This document shows positions 1-9,927 of a stretch of 64,000 nucleotides of DNA, in pieces (the stretch's first letter is position 1; each line of letters starts with the position of its first letter). Where the stretch lies: positions 2,852,001 to 2,916,000 of the forward strand of contig NZ_CP103289.1 in the NCBI RefSeq assembly GCF_024757985.1, written 5' to 3'. Both the position numbers and the translations under genes were made by a program. The notes beneath the pieces are model-generated. The model was given only the letters and a program-made list of their open reading frames with translations, was not told the DNA's origin and did no database searches. The DNA comes from Cellulomonas sp. NS3 (lineage in GTDB: Bacteria; Actinomycetota; Actinomycetes; Actinomycetales; Cellulomonadaceae).

Positions 1-253
1 CGCACGCGCGCCGGGCGCCGGGCAGCCCGAGCCGCCCGCGGGCGTCGGCGGCACCGCGCGCGTCGCGGGCCCCGAGCGCGGCGGCCACGGCGGGCAGCAC
101 GGCACCGAGGTGGCGGCCCGGGAACGCGGGGACGAGCAGCCCGGCGGTCGACAGCGCCGCACCGACCTCGGCGGCGGGGTCGACGGCGGCGTCCGCCGCG
201 GGCGCGTCGGCGGGCGTCGCGCCCGTCAGGGGCGACGAGGACGGCTCGGTCAT
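1..253 (-). CDS. N-terminal part of a probable alkaline phosphatase / nucleotide pyrophosphatase family protein (cut by window edge)
   Basis: Only the first 84 codons lie in the window, read leftward and running off the left edge. The start ATG (253-251) overlaps the stop of the upstream DUF5998 gene by 4 bp (ATGA), so the two are probably translated together. The visible part has a disordered Ala/Pro/Asp-rich leader, then a segment resembling the start of the type I phosphodiesterase fold (LLVPAFPGRHLGAVLPAV). The metal-binding core is outside the window. The family call rests partly on my memory that DUF5998 genes are usually followed by an alkaline-phosphatase-superfamily gene, so the function is an inference. 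Confidence 0.5.
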   Translation of the reverse strand, partial: MTEPSSSPLTGATPADAPAADAAVDPAAEVGAALSTAGLLVPAFPGRHLGAVLPAVAAALGARDARGAADARGRLGLPGARRAC

Positions 254-825
254 CGCGGGCCGGAGGTCGCGGCGGACAGAGCGCGGGCGAAGGTCGACGC
301 CGCGCGCACGGCGCCCGCCCCCTCGGCGACGGCCGAGACGCGTACGACGACGTCGTCGGGCGTGAGCGTCCCGGTGAGCCCGTGGTCCGCCTCGCACCCG
401 GCGTCCCCGCACGTCGCGGGCTCGAGGTCGACGCGCGAGACGGCGCCCCACCCGATCGCGAGCGTGAGCTCGGACGCCGCGTCGCCGGTGCGGTGCTTCT
501 CGGGCTTCGCGACCACGTGGGTCAGGGCGACGGACCGCAGCTCGGCGAGCGGGACCGACTCGGTCGTCGCGGAGGCGCTCGCCGACGGGTTCTCGCTGTC
601 CGCGGGGTGGTCGTCGACGTGCGCGACGACGAGCCGCGACGGCGTCAGGACGAGCACCGTGACGTGCCGGCGCACCTCGGCGTCGTCGAACGTCGTCTCG
701 GGATGGACGAGGTGCGCCACGACCGGCTCGTCGGCGAGCGCGACGTCGAGCACGTCGGCGACCAGGTCGGGGTAGTACCCGGCCCGGTGGAGGTCGTGGC
801 GGAGTTCGGTGAACGCGGCGGGCAC
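250..825 (-). CDS. DUF5998 family protein
   Basis: This predicted cytoplasmic protein of 191 aa has no membrane segment or signal peptide. It begins [20 protein letters not shown] and matches what I recall of the actinobacterial DUF5998 family in length and opening. I chose the GTG at 825 because a GGGAGG ribosome site lies about 8 nt upstream; an ATG a few bases earlier is in another frame. Three cysteine/histidine-containing stretches near the C-terminus ([13 protein letters not shown]) could bind metal, which is speculation. No biochemical function is known to me. It overlaps the next gene by ATGA and follows the acetyltransferase gene on the same strand. Confidence 0.75.
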   Translation of the reverse strand: MPAAFTELRHDLHRAGYYPDLVADVLDVALADEPVVAHLVHPETTFDDAEVRRHVTVLVLTPSRLVVAHVDDHPADSENPSASASATTESVPLAELRSVALTHVVAKPEKHRTGDAASELTLAIGWGAVSRVDLEPATCGDAGCEADHGLTGTLTPDDVVVRVSAVAEGAGAVRAASTFARALSAATSGPR

Positions 826-866
826 GGGTCCATCCTCCCATCCCGCGCGGCCCCGCCGGCCCCGCG

Positions 867-3614
867 TCACGTCGGGAGCGCCCGCCGGGAGCCGTCGGCG
901 CGGTCCGCCGTGCCGAGCTGGGCCCGCGCGCCGAGCACGGTCGCGCCGTGCTCGGAGACCACGACGGGGTTGAGCTCGAGGCTGCGCAGCTCGGGCAGGT
1001 CGTCCGCGAGGACCGACAGCCGCGCGATGACGTCCTCGAGCGCGTCGACGTCGAGCGGCGGGAGCCCGCGGTAACCGAACAGCCGGGGCGCGGCGCGCGC
1101 GGCCCGCACGAGCTCGGCGACGTCGACGTCCGTGAGCGGCGGGACGGCGTAGCTGATGTCCCCGAGCAGGTCGGACGCGTCGCCGGAGAGCCCGAAGCTC
1201 AGGACCGGCCCGAACAGCGGGTCCTCGACCGACCGCACGACGCAGGCCGCGCCGAGCGGGGCCATGCGCTGCACCTCGAGCGGCGCGCGCCCGGGGTCGA
1301 GCGGGTGCCCCTGCGCGAGCGCGAGCACCTGCTCGACGTCGGCGCGCAGCTCGGCCTCGTCGTGCACGTCGAGCCGGACCCCGCCGAGGTCCGCGCGGTG
1401 CCGCAGCGCCGGCACGGTGGTCTTGAGCGCGACCGGCCAGCCGATCCGGCGCGCGGCCTCGACCGCCTCGTCGGGCGTCGCGACGGGGACCGACTCGAGC
1501 ACCGCGATGCCGGCGCACGCCAGCAGCTCGGTGGTCTCGGCGGGGCTGAGGTCGACCGCGTCCCCCGGGGTCACGTCCGCGAGCCTCGCGAGGACCAGGC
1601 GGCGGGCCCGGCGGGTGTCGACCCCGTCGGGCTGCACCGGGCTCCCGCGGTCCGCCGAGCGCCACGCCGCGTAGCGCTCCGCCTGGCCGAGCGCGAGGAC
1701 CGCGTCCTCGGGGGTCGTGTAGGCGGGGATCGTCCAGCGCCGCCCGTCGTCGTCCTCCGCGGTGAGGTCGTCGGTCGCGCCGTGCAGCCCGAGCATGCAC
1801 GCGACCGTGGTGCGCCCCGACCCGGCCGCGACGGCCGCGAGCGCGCGCGAGACCCGCACCTGCGAGTGCCCGACGGTCGGCACGTGGACCGCGACGACGA
1901 CGTCCACCGCGGGGTCCGCGTACAGGCGCGTCAGCGTGGCGGCGAGCGCCTCGTCCTCGGCGTCCTCCCGGACGATCGCGGCCTTGCCGCCGACGACGAG
2001 CCCGACCGCGGCGGCGGCCTCGGCGACGAGCGCGGCCATGGGCGCCGAGCTCGCGACGATCGCGACGCGGCGGCCTGTGGGCAGCGGCTGGAGCGCGAGC
2101 ACCTGCGCCACCTCGAGCATCTGGTGCGTGTTCTCGACCCGGATCACGCCCGACTGGCGCATGACCTCCTCGAGCGTGCGCCGGGGGGCCCGCGTGGCGC
2201 GCACCGCGTGCCCGGGCGGGACGACCTGACCCGAGCGGCCCGCGGTCACGACGACGACCGGCTTGACCGCCGCGAGCCGCCGCGCGACGCGCGAGAACTT
2301 GCGCGGGTTGCCGATCGACTCGAGGTAGAGCCCGACGACCTCGGTCGCGTCGTCGTCGCGCCAGAACTGCATGAGGTCGTTGCCCGAGACGTCGGCCCGG
2401 TGCCCGGCGGACACGAAGTGCGAGAGCCCGAGCCGGCGCCTGCGCACGGAGCCCAGCAGCGCCACGGCCATCGGCGCGGACTGGCAGAACAGCCCGATCG
2501 TCCCCGGCGGCGGCGGGTCGGCGGCCAGGGACGCGTTGAGCACCCGGCCCCCGGTCGACGACAGCACGCCGTACGAGCTGGGCCCGACGACGCGCATGCC
2601 CGCCGCGTGCGCGGTGCGCAGCAGGGCACGCTGCAGCGCCAGGCCATCCGGACCGGTCTCCGCGAACCCGTCGGACAGGATGACGACGCCGCGGACCTGC
2701 AGCCGCGCGAGCGCCCGGACGGCGGCCACGGCCTCGGCCGCGGGCACCGCGACGACCGCGAGCTCGACCGGCCCCGGCACGGACGCCACGTCGGGCCAGT
2801 GCTGCGTGGCGACCCCCGGCGTCCGGGAGTCGGAGTCGGGCGGCTGCGCGACCACGTGCAGCTCGAGGTCGCCGTCGGCCCCGGCCTCGAGGTCCGAGAC
2901 GACGCGGCGTGCGAGCAGGTCGTCCATCGAGCCCCGCGCGACGTCCGGGGAGCCGACGACGACGACCGAGCGCGCCGAGAGCAGACCCTGGACGCTGCGG
3001 GCCTCCGCGCGGTGCTCGCGGTCGGCCATGACGGCGAGCGAGCGCCCCGTCGGGTCGATGTCGAACTCCACCGTCACGACGCCGTCCTCGAGCGACTGCC
3101 GCACGGCGTACCCGGCCTCGCGGAACACCGCGATCATGCGCCCGTTCTGCGGCAGCACCTCCGCGGTGAAGCGCCGGACACCGCGCTCGCGGGCGGCCGC
3201 GGCGAGGTGCTCGAGCAGCACGGACCCGAGGCCGCGCCCGTGGTGCGCGTCCGCGATGTTGAACGCGACCTCCGCGACGTCGGGCCCGATGCGGTCGTAC
3301 CGCGCGACGCCGATGATCTCCTCGTCCGCCGTCACGGCGACGAGCGCGACCCGGTCGGCGTGGTCGACGACCGTGAACCGCGCGAGGTCGCGGTCCGAGA
3401 GCCGGTCGAGGTTGGCGAAGAACCGCAGGTACGTCGAGCGCTCGGACTGCGCGACGTGGAACGCCTGGAGCGCCTCGGCGTCGGTGGGCCGGATCGGCCG
3501 CACGTGCGTCGTGGACCCGTCGCGCAGGACGACGTCGGCCTCCCAGCCGGCCGGGTACGCCGGCGTGGGCACGGGGGACGTCGCGGCCCCGTCGCCGTCG
3601 GTCACCTCAGCCAT
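867..3614 (-). CDS. Bifunctional GNAT acetyltransferase / ADP-forming acyl-CoA synthetase-like protein (Pat-type protein acetyltransferase)
   Basis: The 915-aa protein has a GNAT domain first (about residues 20-190, with acetyl-CoA loop [14 protein letters not shown]). A CoA-binding Rossmann domain, two succinyl-CoA-ligase-like flavodoxin domains and a C-terminal ATP-grasp domain ([17 protein letters not shown]) follow. This GNAT-first order is known for Streptomyces Pat-type enzymes that acetylate acetyl-CoA synthetase, and is the reverse of Salmonella Pat. The loop that carries the catalytic histidine in true ligases (usually SHTG) reads [10 protein letters not shown] here, so ligase activity is doubtful. 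The expected substrates are lysines of acyl-CoA synthetases, by inference. The ATG start sits 7 nt after TAGCCT, the leaderless pattern. Confidence 0.85.
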   Translation of the reverse strand: MAEVTDGDGAATSPVPTPAYPAGWEADVVLRDGSTTHVRPIRPTDAEALQAFHVAQSERSTYLRFFANLDRLSDRDLARFTVVDHADRVALVAVTADEEIIGVARYDRIGPDVAEVAFNIADAHHGRGLGSVLLEHLAAAARERGVRRFTAEVLPQNGRMIAVFREAGYAVRQSLEDGVVTVEFDIDPTGRSLAVMADREHRAEARSVQGLLSARSVVVVGSPDVARGSMDDLLARRVVSDLEAGADGDLELHVVAQPPDSDSRTPGVATQHWPDVASVPGPVELAVVAVPAAEAVAAVRALARLQVRGVVILSDGFAETGPDGLALQRALLRTAHAAGMRVVGPSSYGVLSSTGGRVLNASLAADPPPPGTIGLFCQSAPMAVALLGSVRRRRLGLSHFVSAGHRADVSGNDLMQFWRDDDATEVVGLYLESIGNPRKFSRVARRLAAVKPVVVVTAGRSGQVVPPGHAVRATRAPRRTLEEVMRQSGVIRVENTHQMLEVAQVLALQPLPTGRRVAIVASSAPMAALVAEAAAAVGLVVGGKAAIVREDAEDEALAATLTRLYADPAVDVVVAVHVPTVGHSQVRVSRALAAVAAGSGRTTVACMLGLHGATDDLTAEDDDGRRWTIPAYTTPEDAVLALGQAERYAAWRSADRGSPVQPDGVDTRRARRLVLARLADVTPGDAVDLSPAETTELLACAGIAVLESVPVATPDEAVEAARRIGWPVALKTTVPALRHRADLGGVRLDVHDEAELRADVEQVLALAQGHPLDPGRAPLEVQRMAPLGAACVVRSVEDPLFGPVLSFGLSGDASDLLGDISYAVPPLTDVDVAELVRAARAAPRLFGYRGLPPLDVDALEDVIARLSVLADDLPELRSLELNPVVVSEHGATVLGARAQLGTADRADGSRRALPT

Positions 3615-3621
3615 GCCGTCC

Positions 3622-3627
3622 AGGCTA
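3622..3627 (-). promoter_or_regulatory. -10 element of the GNAT/acyl-CoA synthetase gene
   Basis: TAGCCT on the minus strand lies 7 nt before the ATG at 3614, so transcription would begin at or next to the start codon. No clear -35 is visible. Confidence 0.5.
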
Positions 3628-3839
3628 GTGCGCCGGTGCCCGACCACACGGTCGGTCGCCGTCGCGCGGCGCCGGGCGGGCGACGGTGTCCGACCCGCGT
3701 GGCATGGTTCGCGCACGCCGTCCGACGCGCGACAATGGCGGCGCCGTGCGCGCCGACGCACCGCCGGTCACGACCCGCACGGCCCCGCAGAGCCCGCAGC
3801 ACCCGCCCGTCCGCACGTCCCCCGAGGAGCCGCTCACCC

Positions 3840-6311
3840 ATGGCGCGACGCAACGCGACCCCCGACGTCCCGCCCGAGGACGTCGTCGAGCGGATCGTCG
3901 ACATCGACGTCGCGACCGAGATGGAGGGCTCGTTCCTCGAGTACGCCTACTCGGTCATCTACTCGCGGGCCCTGCCCGACGCCCGCGACGGCCTCAAGCC
4001 CGTGCAGCGCCGGATCCTCTACCAGATGGCGGACATGGGCCTGCGCCCCGACCGCCCCTACGTGAAGTCGGCGCGCGTCGTCGGCGAGGTCATGGGCAAG
4101 CTCCACCCGCACGGCGACACCGCGATCTACGACGCGATGGTCCGCATGGCCCAGCCGTTCTCGCTGCGCCTGCCGCTCGTCGACGGCCACGGGAACTTCG
4201 GCTCGCTCGACGACGGTCCGGCCGCGCCCCGGTACACCGAGGCGCGCCTCGCCCCCGCGGCGGCGGCCATGACGACCGGGCTCGACGAGGACGTCGTCGA
4301 CTTCGTGCCGAACTACGACAACAAGCTCACGCAGCCCGAGGTCCTCCCCGCCGCGATCCCGAACCTCCTGGTCAACGGCGCGAGCGGCATCGCGGTCGGC
4401 ATGGCGACGAACATGGCCCCGCACAACCTCGTCGAGGTCGTCGCCGCGGCGCGGCACCTCGTGGCGCACCCCGACGCGACGCTCGACGACCTCATGCGCT
4501 TCGTGCCCGGCCCCGACCTGCCCTCGGGCGGCAAGATCGTCGGCCTCGACGGCGTGCGCGACGCGTACCGCACCGGCCGCGGGGCGTTCCGCACGCGGGC
4601 CACCGCGCGCATCGAGAACGTCACCGCGAAGCGCAAGGGCATCGTCATCACGGAGCTGCCGTACACGGTCGGCCCCGAGAAGGTCATCGAGAAGATCAAG
4701 GAGGGCGTGCAGTCCAAGAAGCTCTCCGGCATCTCCAACGCGGTCGACCTCACCGACCGCCAGCACGGCCTGCGGCTCGTGATCGAGGTCAAGACCGGCT
4801 TCAACCCGGAGGCGGTGCTCGAGCAGCTCTACCGGTACACCCCGCTCGAGGACTCGTACTCGATCAACAACGTCGCGCTCGTCGAGGGCCAGCCCCGCAC
4901 CCTCGGGCTGCGCGAGCTGCTGCAGGTGTGGGTCGCGCACCGCATCGACGTCGTGCGCCGCCGGACCACCTTCCGGCTCGCCCGGCGGCGCGAGCGCCTG
5001 CACCTCGTCGAGGGCCTGCTCATCGCGATCCTCGACATCGACGAGGTCATCCAGGTCATCCGCACGTCCGACGACTCCGACACCGCGCGCACGCGCCTGC
5101 GCGACGTGTTCGACCTGTCGGAGCCGCAGGCCGAGTACATCCTCGAGCTGCGGCTGCGCCGCCTGACGAAGTTCTCGCGCATCGAGCTCGAGAAGGAGCA
5201 GGAGCAGCTCCAGCGCGAGATCGCCGACCTCGAGACGATCCTGGCCGACGAGGAGCGCCTGCGCGGCGTGGTGTCCGAGGAGATGGCGGACGTCGCCGCG
5301 ACCTACGGCACCCCGCGTCGCACGGTGCTGCTCGAGTCGGCCGGCGGCACGAGCATCACGGGCGCCGCCGCGGCGTCCCGCTCGGCGACGCCGCTCGAGA
5401 TCGAGGACTCGCCGTGCTGGGCGCTGCTCTCCGCGACCGGCCTGCTCGCGCGCACCACGGGCCCCGACGCACCGCTGCGCGCCGAGGCCGGGTCGCGCCG
5501 CGCCAAGCACGACGTGCTGCGCGGTGCGGTCGCGACGACGGCGCGCGCCGAGGTCGGTGCCGTGACCTCGCGCGGCCGCGTCGTGCGCGTCTCGGTGCTG
5601 CACCTGCCCTCGCTCCCGCCGACCGACGGCGCGCCGACCCTGTCGGGCGGCGTCCCGCTCGCGGAGGTCGTGACGCTCGAGGCCGGCGAGCGCGTCGTCG
5701 GGCTGACGTCGCTGGCGCCCGACGCGCCGAGCCTCGCGCTGGGGACCGCGCAGGGCGTCGTCAAGCGCGTCTCCCCCGGCGACGTCCCCGGCAACAAGGA
5801 CGCGTGGGAGGTCATCGCCCTCAAGCAGCTCGACGAGGTCGTCGGGTGCGCCGAGGTGACCGACGCCGACGAGCTCGTGCTGGTCGCGTCCGACGCGTCG
5901 CTGCTGCACTTCGCCGCGTCGTCCGTGCGTCCGCAGGGCCGCTCCGCGGGCGGCATGGCCGGGATCAAGCTCGGGAGCGGTCAGCGGGTCGTGCACTTCG
6001 GCGCGGTGCGCCCCGGCGTCGAGGCCGCGGTCGTCACTGTCGCCGGCACGTCGAGCGCCCTGCCCGGCACGCAGCCGGGCTCGGTCAAGACGACGCCGTT
6101 CGACGTCTACCCGGGCAAGGGCCGCGCGACGGGCGGGGTCCGTGCGCACCGGTTCCTCAAGGGCGAGGACACGCTGCTGCTCGCCTGGGTCGGCCCGGTG
6201 CCGCCGCACGCGACGACGTCCGCGGGGCAGCCGGTCGAGCTGCCCGCGGTCGACCCGCGGCGGGACGGCTCCGGGCTGCCGCTGGCGGCGCCGATCCACG
6301 CCGTCGGCTGA
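3840..6311 (+). CDS. parC: DNA topoisomerase IV subunit A (ParC / GyrA-like)
   Basis: This 823-aa type IIA topoisomerase A subunit cleaves and rejoins DNA during decatenation, working with ParE encoded at 7637-9763. The catalytic tyrosine is Tyr132 ([13 protein letters not shown]). The DNA-gate helix spans about residues 76-100, with Thr94 and Asp98 at the positions of GyrA Ser83 and Asp87. A coiled-coil tower (about 440-500) and a beta-pinwheel C-terminal domain follow. I see no canonical GyrA box (QRRGGKG), which favours ParC over gyrase. The start is the ATG at 3840, giving [17 protein letters not shown] second A subunit (gyrA) would be expected elsewhere in the genome. Confidence 0.88.
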   Translation: MARRNATPDVPPEDVVERIVDIDVATEMEGSFLEYAYSVIYSRALPDARDGLKPVQRRILYQMADMGLRPDRPYVKSARVVGEVMGKLHPHGDTAIYDAMVRMAQPFSLRLPLVDGHGNFGSLDDGPAAPRYTEARLAPAAAAMTTGLDEDVVDFVPNYDNKLTQPEVLPAAIPNLLVNGASGIAVGMATNMAPHNLVEVVAAARHLVAHPDATLDDLMRFVPGPDLPSGGKIVGLDGVRDAYRTGRGAFRTRATARIENVTAKRKGIVITELPYTVGPEKVIEKIKEGVQSKKLSGISNAVDLTDRQHGLRLVIEVKTGFNPEAVLEQLYRYTPLEDSYSINNVALVEGQPRTLGLRELLQVWVAHRIDVVRRRTTFRLARRRERLHLVEGLLIAILDIDEVIQVIRTSDDSDTARTRLRDVFDLSEPQAEYILELRLRRLTKFSRIELEKEQEQLQREIADLETILADEERLRGVVSEEMADVAATYGTPRRTVLLESAGGTSITGAAAASRSATPLEIEDSPCWALLSATGLLARTTGPDAPLRAEAGSRRAKHDVLRGAVATTARAEVGAVTSRGRVVRVSVLHLPSLPPTDGAPTLSGGVPLAEVVTLEAGERVVGLTSLAPDAPSLALGTAQGVVKRVSPGDVPGNKDAWEVIALKQLDEVVGCAEVTDADELVLVASDASLLHFAASSVRPQGRSAGGMAGIKLGSGQRVVHFGAVRPGVEAAVVTVAGTSSALPGTQPGSVKTTPFDVYPGKGRATGGVRAHRFLKGEDTLLLAWVGPVPPHATTSAGQPVELPAVDPRRDGSGLPLAAPIHAVG

Positions 6312-6323
6312 CGCACCGCCGCA

Positions 6324-6361
6324 CGGCCGGGGCGTGTCCACGACGGGGCTCGCCCCGGCCG
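6324..6361 (+). terminator. Hairpin downstream of parC
   Basis: Two 11-bp arms (CGGCCGGGGCG at 6324-6334 and its complement at 6351-6361) flank a 16-nt loop, 12 bp after the parC stop. There is no U-tract, as is usual in this G+C range. Confidence 0.6.
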
Positions 6362-6442
6362 CGCGCGGCGCCGGTGAGTCGGCACCCGGCGCGTGCTTCC
6401 CGCGGTGAGTCGGCACCCGGCGCGTACCTCGCGCGCGGCGCC
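6361..6442. repeat. Direct repeats in the parC-GNAT intergenic region
   Basis: A 23-bp unit beginning CGGTGAGTCGGCACCC occurs twice with a 31-bp period (6372-6394 and 6403-6425). The pair is bracketed by two copies of GCGCGCGGCGCC (6361-6372 and 6431-6442). No gene lies in 6312-6510. Confidence 0.75.
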
Positions 6443-6510
6443 CCGGCGCGGGCCCCCGTGCACGCCGCCCGGCGCGGGTGGCGGGCGCTGCAGCGCCCCG
6501 CACGAGCCGG

Positions 6511-7542
6511 TCAGAGCTCGATCGACCACATCGACGAGCCCTGGAACACCTCGTACCCGAGGCTCGCGTAGAGCCCGTGCGCGCCCGACGGGTTCGCGGT
6601 GTCCACGCCCAGCTCGGCGTAGTGCATGCCGTCCGCGGCGTACGCGTGCATCGCCGCCGTCAGCAGAGCCACCCCGAGCCCGCGCCCGCGCCACGCGCGC
6701 CGCACGCCGAGCAGCTCGGTGTACCCCGACGGGTAGCCCGCGACGGGCCAGTCCTGCTCGTAGCGGCCGGAGAGCAGGTACCCGGCGACCTCCCCGGTCG
6801 CCTCGTCGACCGCGAGGAAGCTCCACGACGGCGCGAACATGCTCCGGCCGTGGCTCCACGCCTCGGCGCTGCGCGGCTGGCTGCCCCAGTGGTCGGCGAA
6901 GGCCTCGTTGTGCGCGACGCGGGTCGCCTCGTCGAGCTCGGGCGACCAGGGCACGATCCGCACGCCGTCGACGTGCGGCACGTCCGGCACCCCGTCGCGC
7001 AGGGGGCGGCGCATCTCGGCGTAGTAGCGGATCGGCGCGAAGCCCGCGCGGGCGTACACGCGGCTCGCGGCCGGCGCGGCGTCCTCGAGGTAGGCGGCGA
7101 GCCGGCCCGGCACGTCCTTGCCCGACTCGGCGAGCAGCTGCCGCCCCCGCCCCTCGAGCCAGGCGACCACCGCGCGGCCGACCCCGCGGCCGCACCACTC
7201 GGGGTGCACCCCGCCGAGCAGGAACGCCCGCACGAGCGACTCGTCGCCCGGCGCGGTCGTGGCCTGCGCGTACGCGCGCATCACGCCGTCGTCGTCGAGG
7301 CCGACCAGCGTGTCCCGCGCGTGGTCCTTCCAGTCGCCCTCGAACATCTCGACGACCTCCTCGAGGGAGCGCCGGAACGGCAGGGCGTCGGCCTCCTCGA
7401 TCGCGGCCACGAGCGCGAACAGAGCCGGAGCGTCGTCGGGGACGAGCGGGCGCCAGGCGAGCCCGAGCTCGGCGGGGGGCTGGGGAGGCTCCGCGGGGGC
7501 GGCGGCGCGGACGGCGATCGGGGCGAGGGACACGGTGCTCAC
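6511..7542 (-). CDS. Tandem GNAT-domain acetyltransferase
   Basis: Two GNAT domains lie in one chain. The first is at about residues 30-170 (acetyl-CoA loop EWCGRGVGRAVVAWLEG). The second is at about 190-343 (RAWRGRGLGVALLTAAMHAY, then the C-terminal NPSGAHGLYASLGYEVF). The layout resembles mycothiol synthase MshD, but I cannot claim that activity from sequence; many actinobacteria carry several tandem GNAT proteins of unknown substrate. The start is uncertain: a GTG at 7542 gives 343 aa, and a TTG at 7578 would add 12 residues. The gene is convergent with parC and lies downstream of parE on the same strand. Confidence 0.75.
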   Translation of the reverse strand: MSTVSLAPIAVRAAAPAEPPQPPAELGLAWRPLVPDDAPALFALVAAIEEADALPFRRSLEEVVEMFEGDWKDHARDTLVGLDDDGVMRAYAQATTAPGDESLVRAFLLGGVHPEWCGRGVGRAVVAWLEGRGRQLLAESGKDVPGRLAAYLEDAAPAASRVYARAGFAPIRYYAEMRRPLRDGVPDVPHVDGVRIVPWSPELDEATRVAHNEAFADHWGSQPRSAEAWSHGRSMFAPSWSFLAVDEATGEVAGYLLSGRYEQDWPVAGYPSGYTELLGVRRAWRGRGLGVALLTAAMHAYAADGMHYAELGVDTANPSGAHGLYASLGYEVFQGSSMWSIEL

Positions 7543-7636
7543 CGCGCCACGATGCCGGTGCCACCGTGCGACGGGCAAGGCGAATACCGACGCCGCGCTG
7601 TGAGCACCACCCCACCCGGCGCCGGCGCGCGGTGCC

Positions 7637-9763
7637 TCACGCGTCGATGCGGCTCCGGTCGAGCTCGTCGGCGCCCGCGATGATGAAGTCCTTGCGCGGC
7701 GCGACGTCGGAGCCCATGAGCAGCTCGAACACCTGCTCGGCCCGCTGCGCGCCCTCGACGGTGACCCGGCGCAGCGTGCGGTGGCGCGGGTCCATCGTCG
7801 TCTCCGCGAGCTGGTCGGCGTCCATCTCGCCGAGGCCCTTGTAGCGCTGGATGTCGTCCTTGTACCGCCGCCCGGCCTTGTCGAGCTTCTTGAGCGTCGC
7901 GGCCAGCTCGGCCTCGGAGTACGTGTAGAGGTACTCGCCCTTGCGGCTGCCCACGGCGACGGTCTCGATGCGGTGCAGCGGCGGGACGGCGGCGAACACC
8001 CGGCCGGCCTCGACGAGCGGGCGCATGTACCGGAAGAAGAGCGTGAGCAGCAGCGTGCGGATGTGCGCGCCGTCGACGTCGGCGTCCGTCATCAGCACGA
8101 CCTTGCCGTAGCGCGCCGCCTCGAGGTCGAACGTGCGCCCCGAGCCGGCACCGAGCACCTGGATGATCGCCGCGCACTCGGCGTTCTTCAGCATGTCGGT
8201 GATCGACGCCTTCTGGACGTTGAGGATCTTCCCGCGGATCGGCAGGAGGGCCTGGAAGTCCGAGCTCCGCGCGAGCTTCGCGGTGCCGAGCGCGCTGTCG
8301 CCCTCGACGATGAAGAGCTCGCTGCGGGCGACGTCGTCGCTGCGGCAGTCCGCGAGCTTCGCGGGCAGCGAGGACGACTCGAGCGCGTTCTTGCGGCGCG
8401 AGATCTCCTTCTGCTTGCGCGCGGAGAGCCTGGCACGCATCTCGCCGACGACCTTGTCGAGCAGCAGCGCCGAGTGCGCCTTGTGCTCGCGCTTCGTCGA
8501 CGTGAAGATCGCGCCGAGCTCGGTGTCGATCACCTTGGCCACGATCCCCCGCACCGGCGCCGTGCCGAGGACCTCCTTGGTCTGGCCCTCGAACTGCGGC
8601 TCGGCGAGCCGGACCGTGATGACGGCCGTGAGCCCCGCGAGCACGTCCTCCTTCTCGATGCGCTCGCTCGTGTCGCGCGTCGAGATCTTGAGCCGGCGCG
8701 CGTTCGCCTCGACCTGCTTGCGCAGCGTCCGCAGCAGCGCGGTCTCGAAGCCGGCGAGGTGCGAGCCGCCCTTCGGGGTCGCGATGATGTTGACGAAGGT
8801 GCGGACCTCGGTCTCGTACCCCGTCCCCCAGCGCAGCGCGACGTCGACCTCGCAGCGTCGCTCGACCTCCTGCGGGCTCATGTGGCCACGGCCGTCAAGC
8901 ACCGGGACGGTCTCCGTGAAGGTCCCCTCGCCCGTCAGGTGCCAGACGTCGGTCACCGGCGCGTCGGGCGCGAGGTGCTCGACGAAGTCGACCGTCCCGC
9001 CGGCGTGCAGGAACGTCTCCTCGTGCGGCCCGTGCTCGCCCGGCGTCCCGGGGACCCGGCGCTCGTCGCGGACCGTGATCGCGAGGCCCGGCACGAGGAA
9101 GCTCGTCTGGCGCGCGCGCGTGACGAGCTCGTCGTAGGAGAACACCGCGCTCGTGGGGAAGACCTGGCGGTCGGCCCAGTACCGCACGCGGGTCCCGGTG
9201 CGCCCGCGCGGCGCCTTGCCGACCACCGCGAGCTCGGAGCCCGACACGAACGGCTCGAACGGCGCGTCGGGGCCCGGCGCCCCGGTGTCGGCGAACGTGC
9301 CGGGCTCACCGCGGTGGAACGTCATCCGGTACGTCTTGCTCCCGCGGTCGACCTCGACGTCGAGGCGCGCGGACAGCGCGTTGACCACCGACGCGCCGAC
9401 GCCGTGCAGACCGCCCGACGCGGCGTACGAGCCGCCACCGAACTTGCCGCCCGCGTGGAGCTTGGTGAACACGACCTCGACTCCCGTGAGGCCCGTCTTG
9501 GGCTCGACGTCGACCGGGATGCCGCGGCCGTTGTCCCGGACCTCGACCGAGCTGTCGGCGTGCAGGACGATCTCGATCCGGTCGCCGTGGCCGCCGAGCG
9601 CCTCGTCGACGGAGTTGTCGATGATCTCCCACAGGCAGTGCATGAGACCGCGCGAGTCGGTCGACCCGATGTACATGCCGGGGCGCTTGCGCACGGCCTC
9701 GAGCCCTTCGAGGACCGAGAGGTGGCGCGCCGTGTAGCTGGACTCCGCGGATGCTGTCGACAC
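7637..9763 (-). CDS. parE: DNA topoisomerase IV subunit B (ParE / GyrB-like)
   Basis: This 708-aa ATPase subunit of a type IIA topoisomerase partners the ParC protein encoded at 3840-6311. An N-terminal GHKL ATPase domain is clear (EIIDNSVDEAL, DNGRGIPV, GLHGVGASVVNAL). It is followed by the transducer domain and a TOPRIM domain with EGDSA and the metal motif DADVDGAH. The start is the GTG at 9763 (VSTASAESSYTARHL), because homology begins just after it. parE, a DUF7455 gene and the primary sigma gene lie together as in Streptomyces, where the equivalent gene is parE. A long upstream extension of the reading frame is not coding. Confidence 0.88.
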   Translation of the reverse strand: MSTASAESSYTARHLSVLEGLEAVRKRPGMYIGSTDSRGLMHCLWEIIDNSVDEALGGHGDRIEIVLHADSSVEVRDNGRGIPVDVEPKTGLTGVEVVFTKLHAGGKFGGGSYAASGGLHGVGASVVNALSARLDVEVDRGSKTYRMTFHRGEPGTFADTGAPGPDAPFEPFVSGSELAVVGKAPRGRTGTRVRYWADRQVFPTSAVFSYDELVTRARQTSFLVPGLAITVRDERRVPGTPGEHGPHEETFLHAGGTVDFVEHLAPDAPVTDVWHLTGEGTFTETVPVLDGRGHMSPQEVERRCEVDVALRWGTGYETEVRTFVNIIATPKGGSHLAGFETALLRTLRKQVEANARRLKISTRDTSERIEKEDVLAGLTAVITVRLAEPQFEGQTKEVLGTAPVRGIVAKVIDTELGAIFTSTKREHKAHSALLLDKVVGEMRARLSARKQKEISRRKNALESSSLPAKLADCRSDDVARSELFIVEGDSALGTAKLARSSDFQALLPIRGKILNVQKASITDMLKNAECAAIIQVLGAGSGRTFDLEAARYGKVVLMTDADVDGAHIRTLLLTLFFRYMRPLVEAGRVFAAVPPLHRIETVAVGSRKGEYLYTYSEAELAATLKKLDKAGRRYKDDIQRYKGLGEMDADQLAETTMDPRHRTLRRVTVEGAQRAEQVFELLMGSDVAPRKDFIIAGADELDRSRIDA

Positions 9764-9890
9764 GAGGCCCGATGGTAACCGTCGGTGCCCACAGGGGCCG
9801 CACGCCGGGCCGTCGAGCCGCCCGTTCCGGGACATCTGGGGTATTCCCGGGCGGGGTCGTGTACGCGGGGAGCGAACCACCCGCGCTCGA

Positions 9891-9904
9891 GGGGAAGTTT
9901 CCCC
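9891..9904. promoter_or_regulatory. Operator-like palindrome in the parE / DUF7455 divergent region
   Basis: GGGGAAGTTTCCCC is a perfect inverted repeat with 6-bp arms around GT. It lies 24-37 bp before the DUF7455 GTG, where a -35 element would be if that gene is leaderless. Confidence 0.45.
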
Positions 9905-9915
9905 GGTGCGGATGG

Positions 9916-9921
9916 TTGTAT
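9916..9921 (+). promoter_or_regulatory. Possible -10 element of the DUF7455 gene
   Basis: TTGTAT lies 6 nt before the GTG at 9928, in a locally AT-richer stretch. That spacing would give a leaderless mRNA. Confidence 0.35.
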
Positions 9922-9927
9922 GTCCAT

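Noticed and set aside
948-3839. Long plus-strand frame leading into parC
   Set aside because: It runs opposite the acetyltransferase gene and has no homology; ParC homology begins at the ATG at 3840.
6511-7542. Mycothiol synthase (MshD) for the tandem GNAT protein
   Set aside because: Two GNAT domains are present, but nothing I can see is specific for the mycothiol precursor; the name would be a guess.
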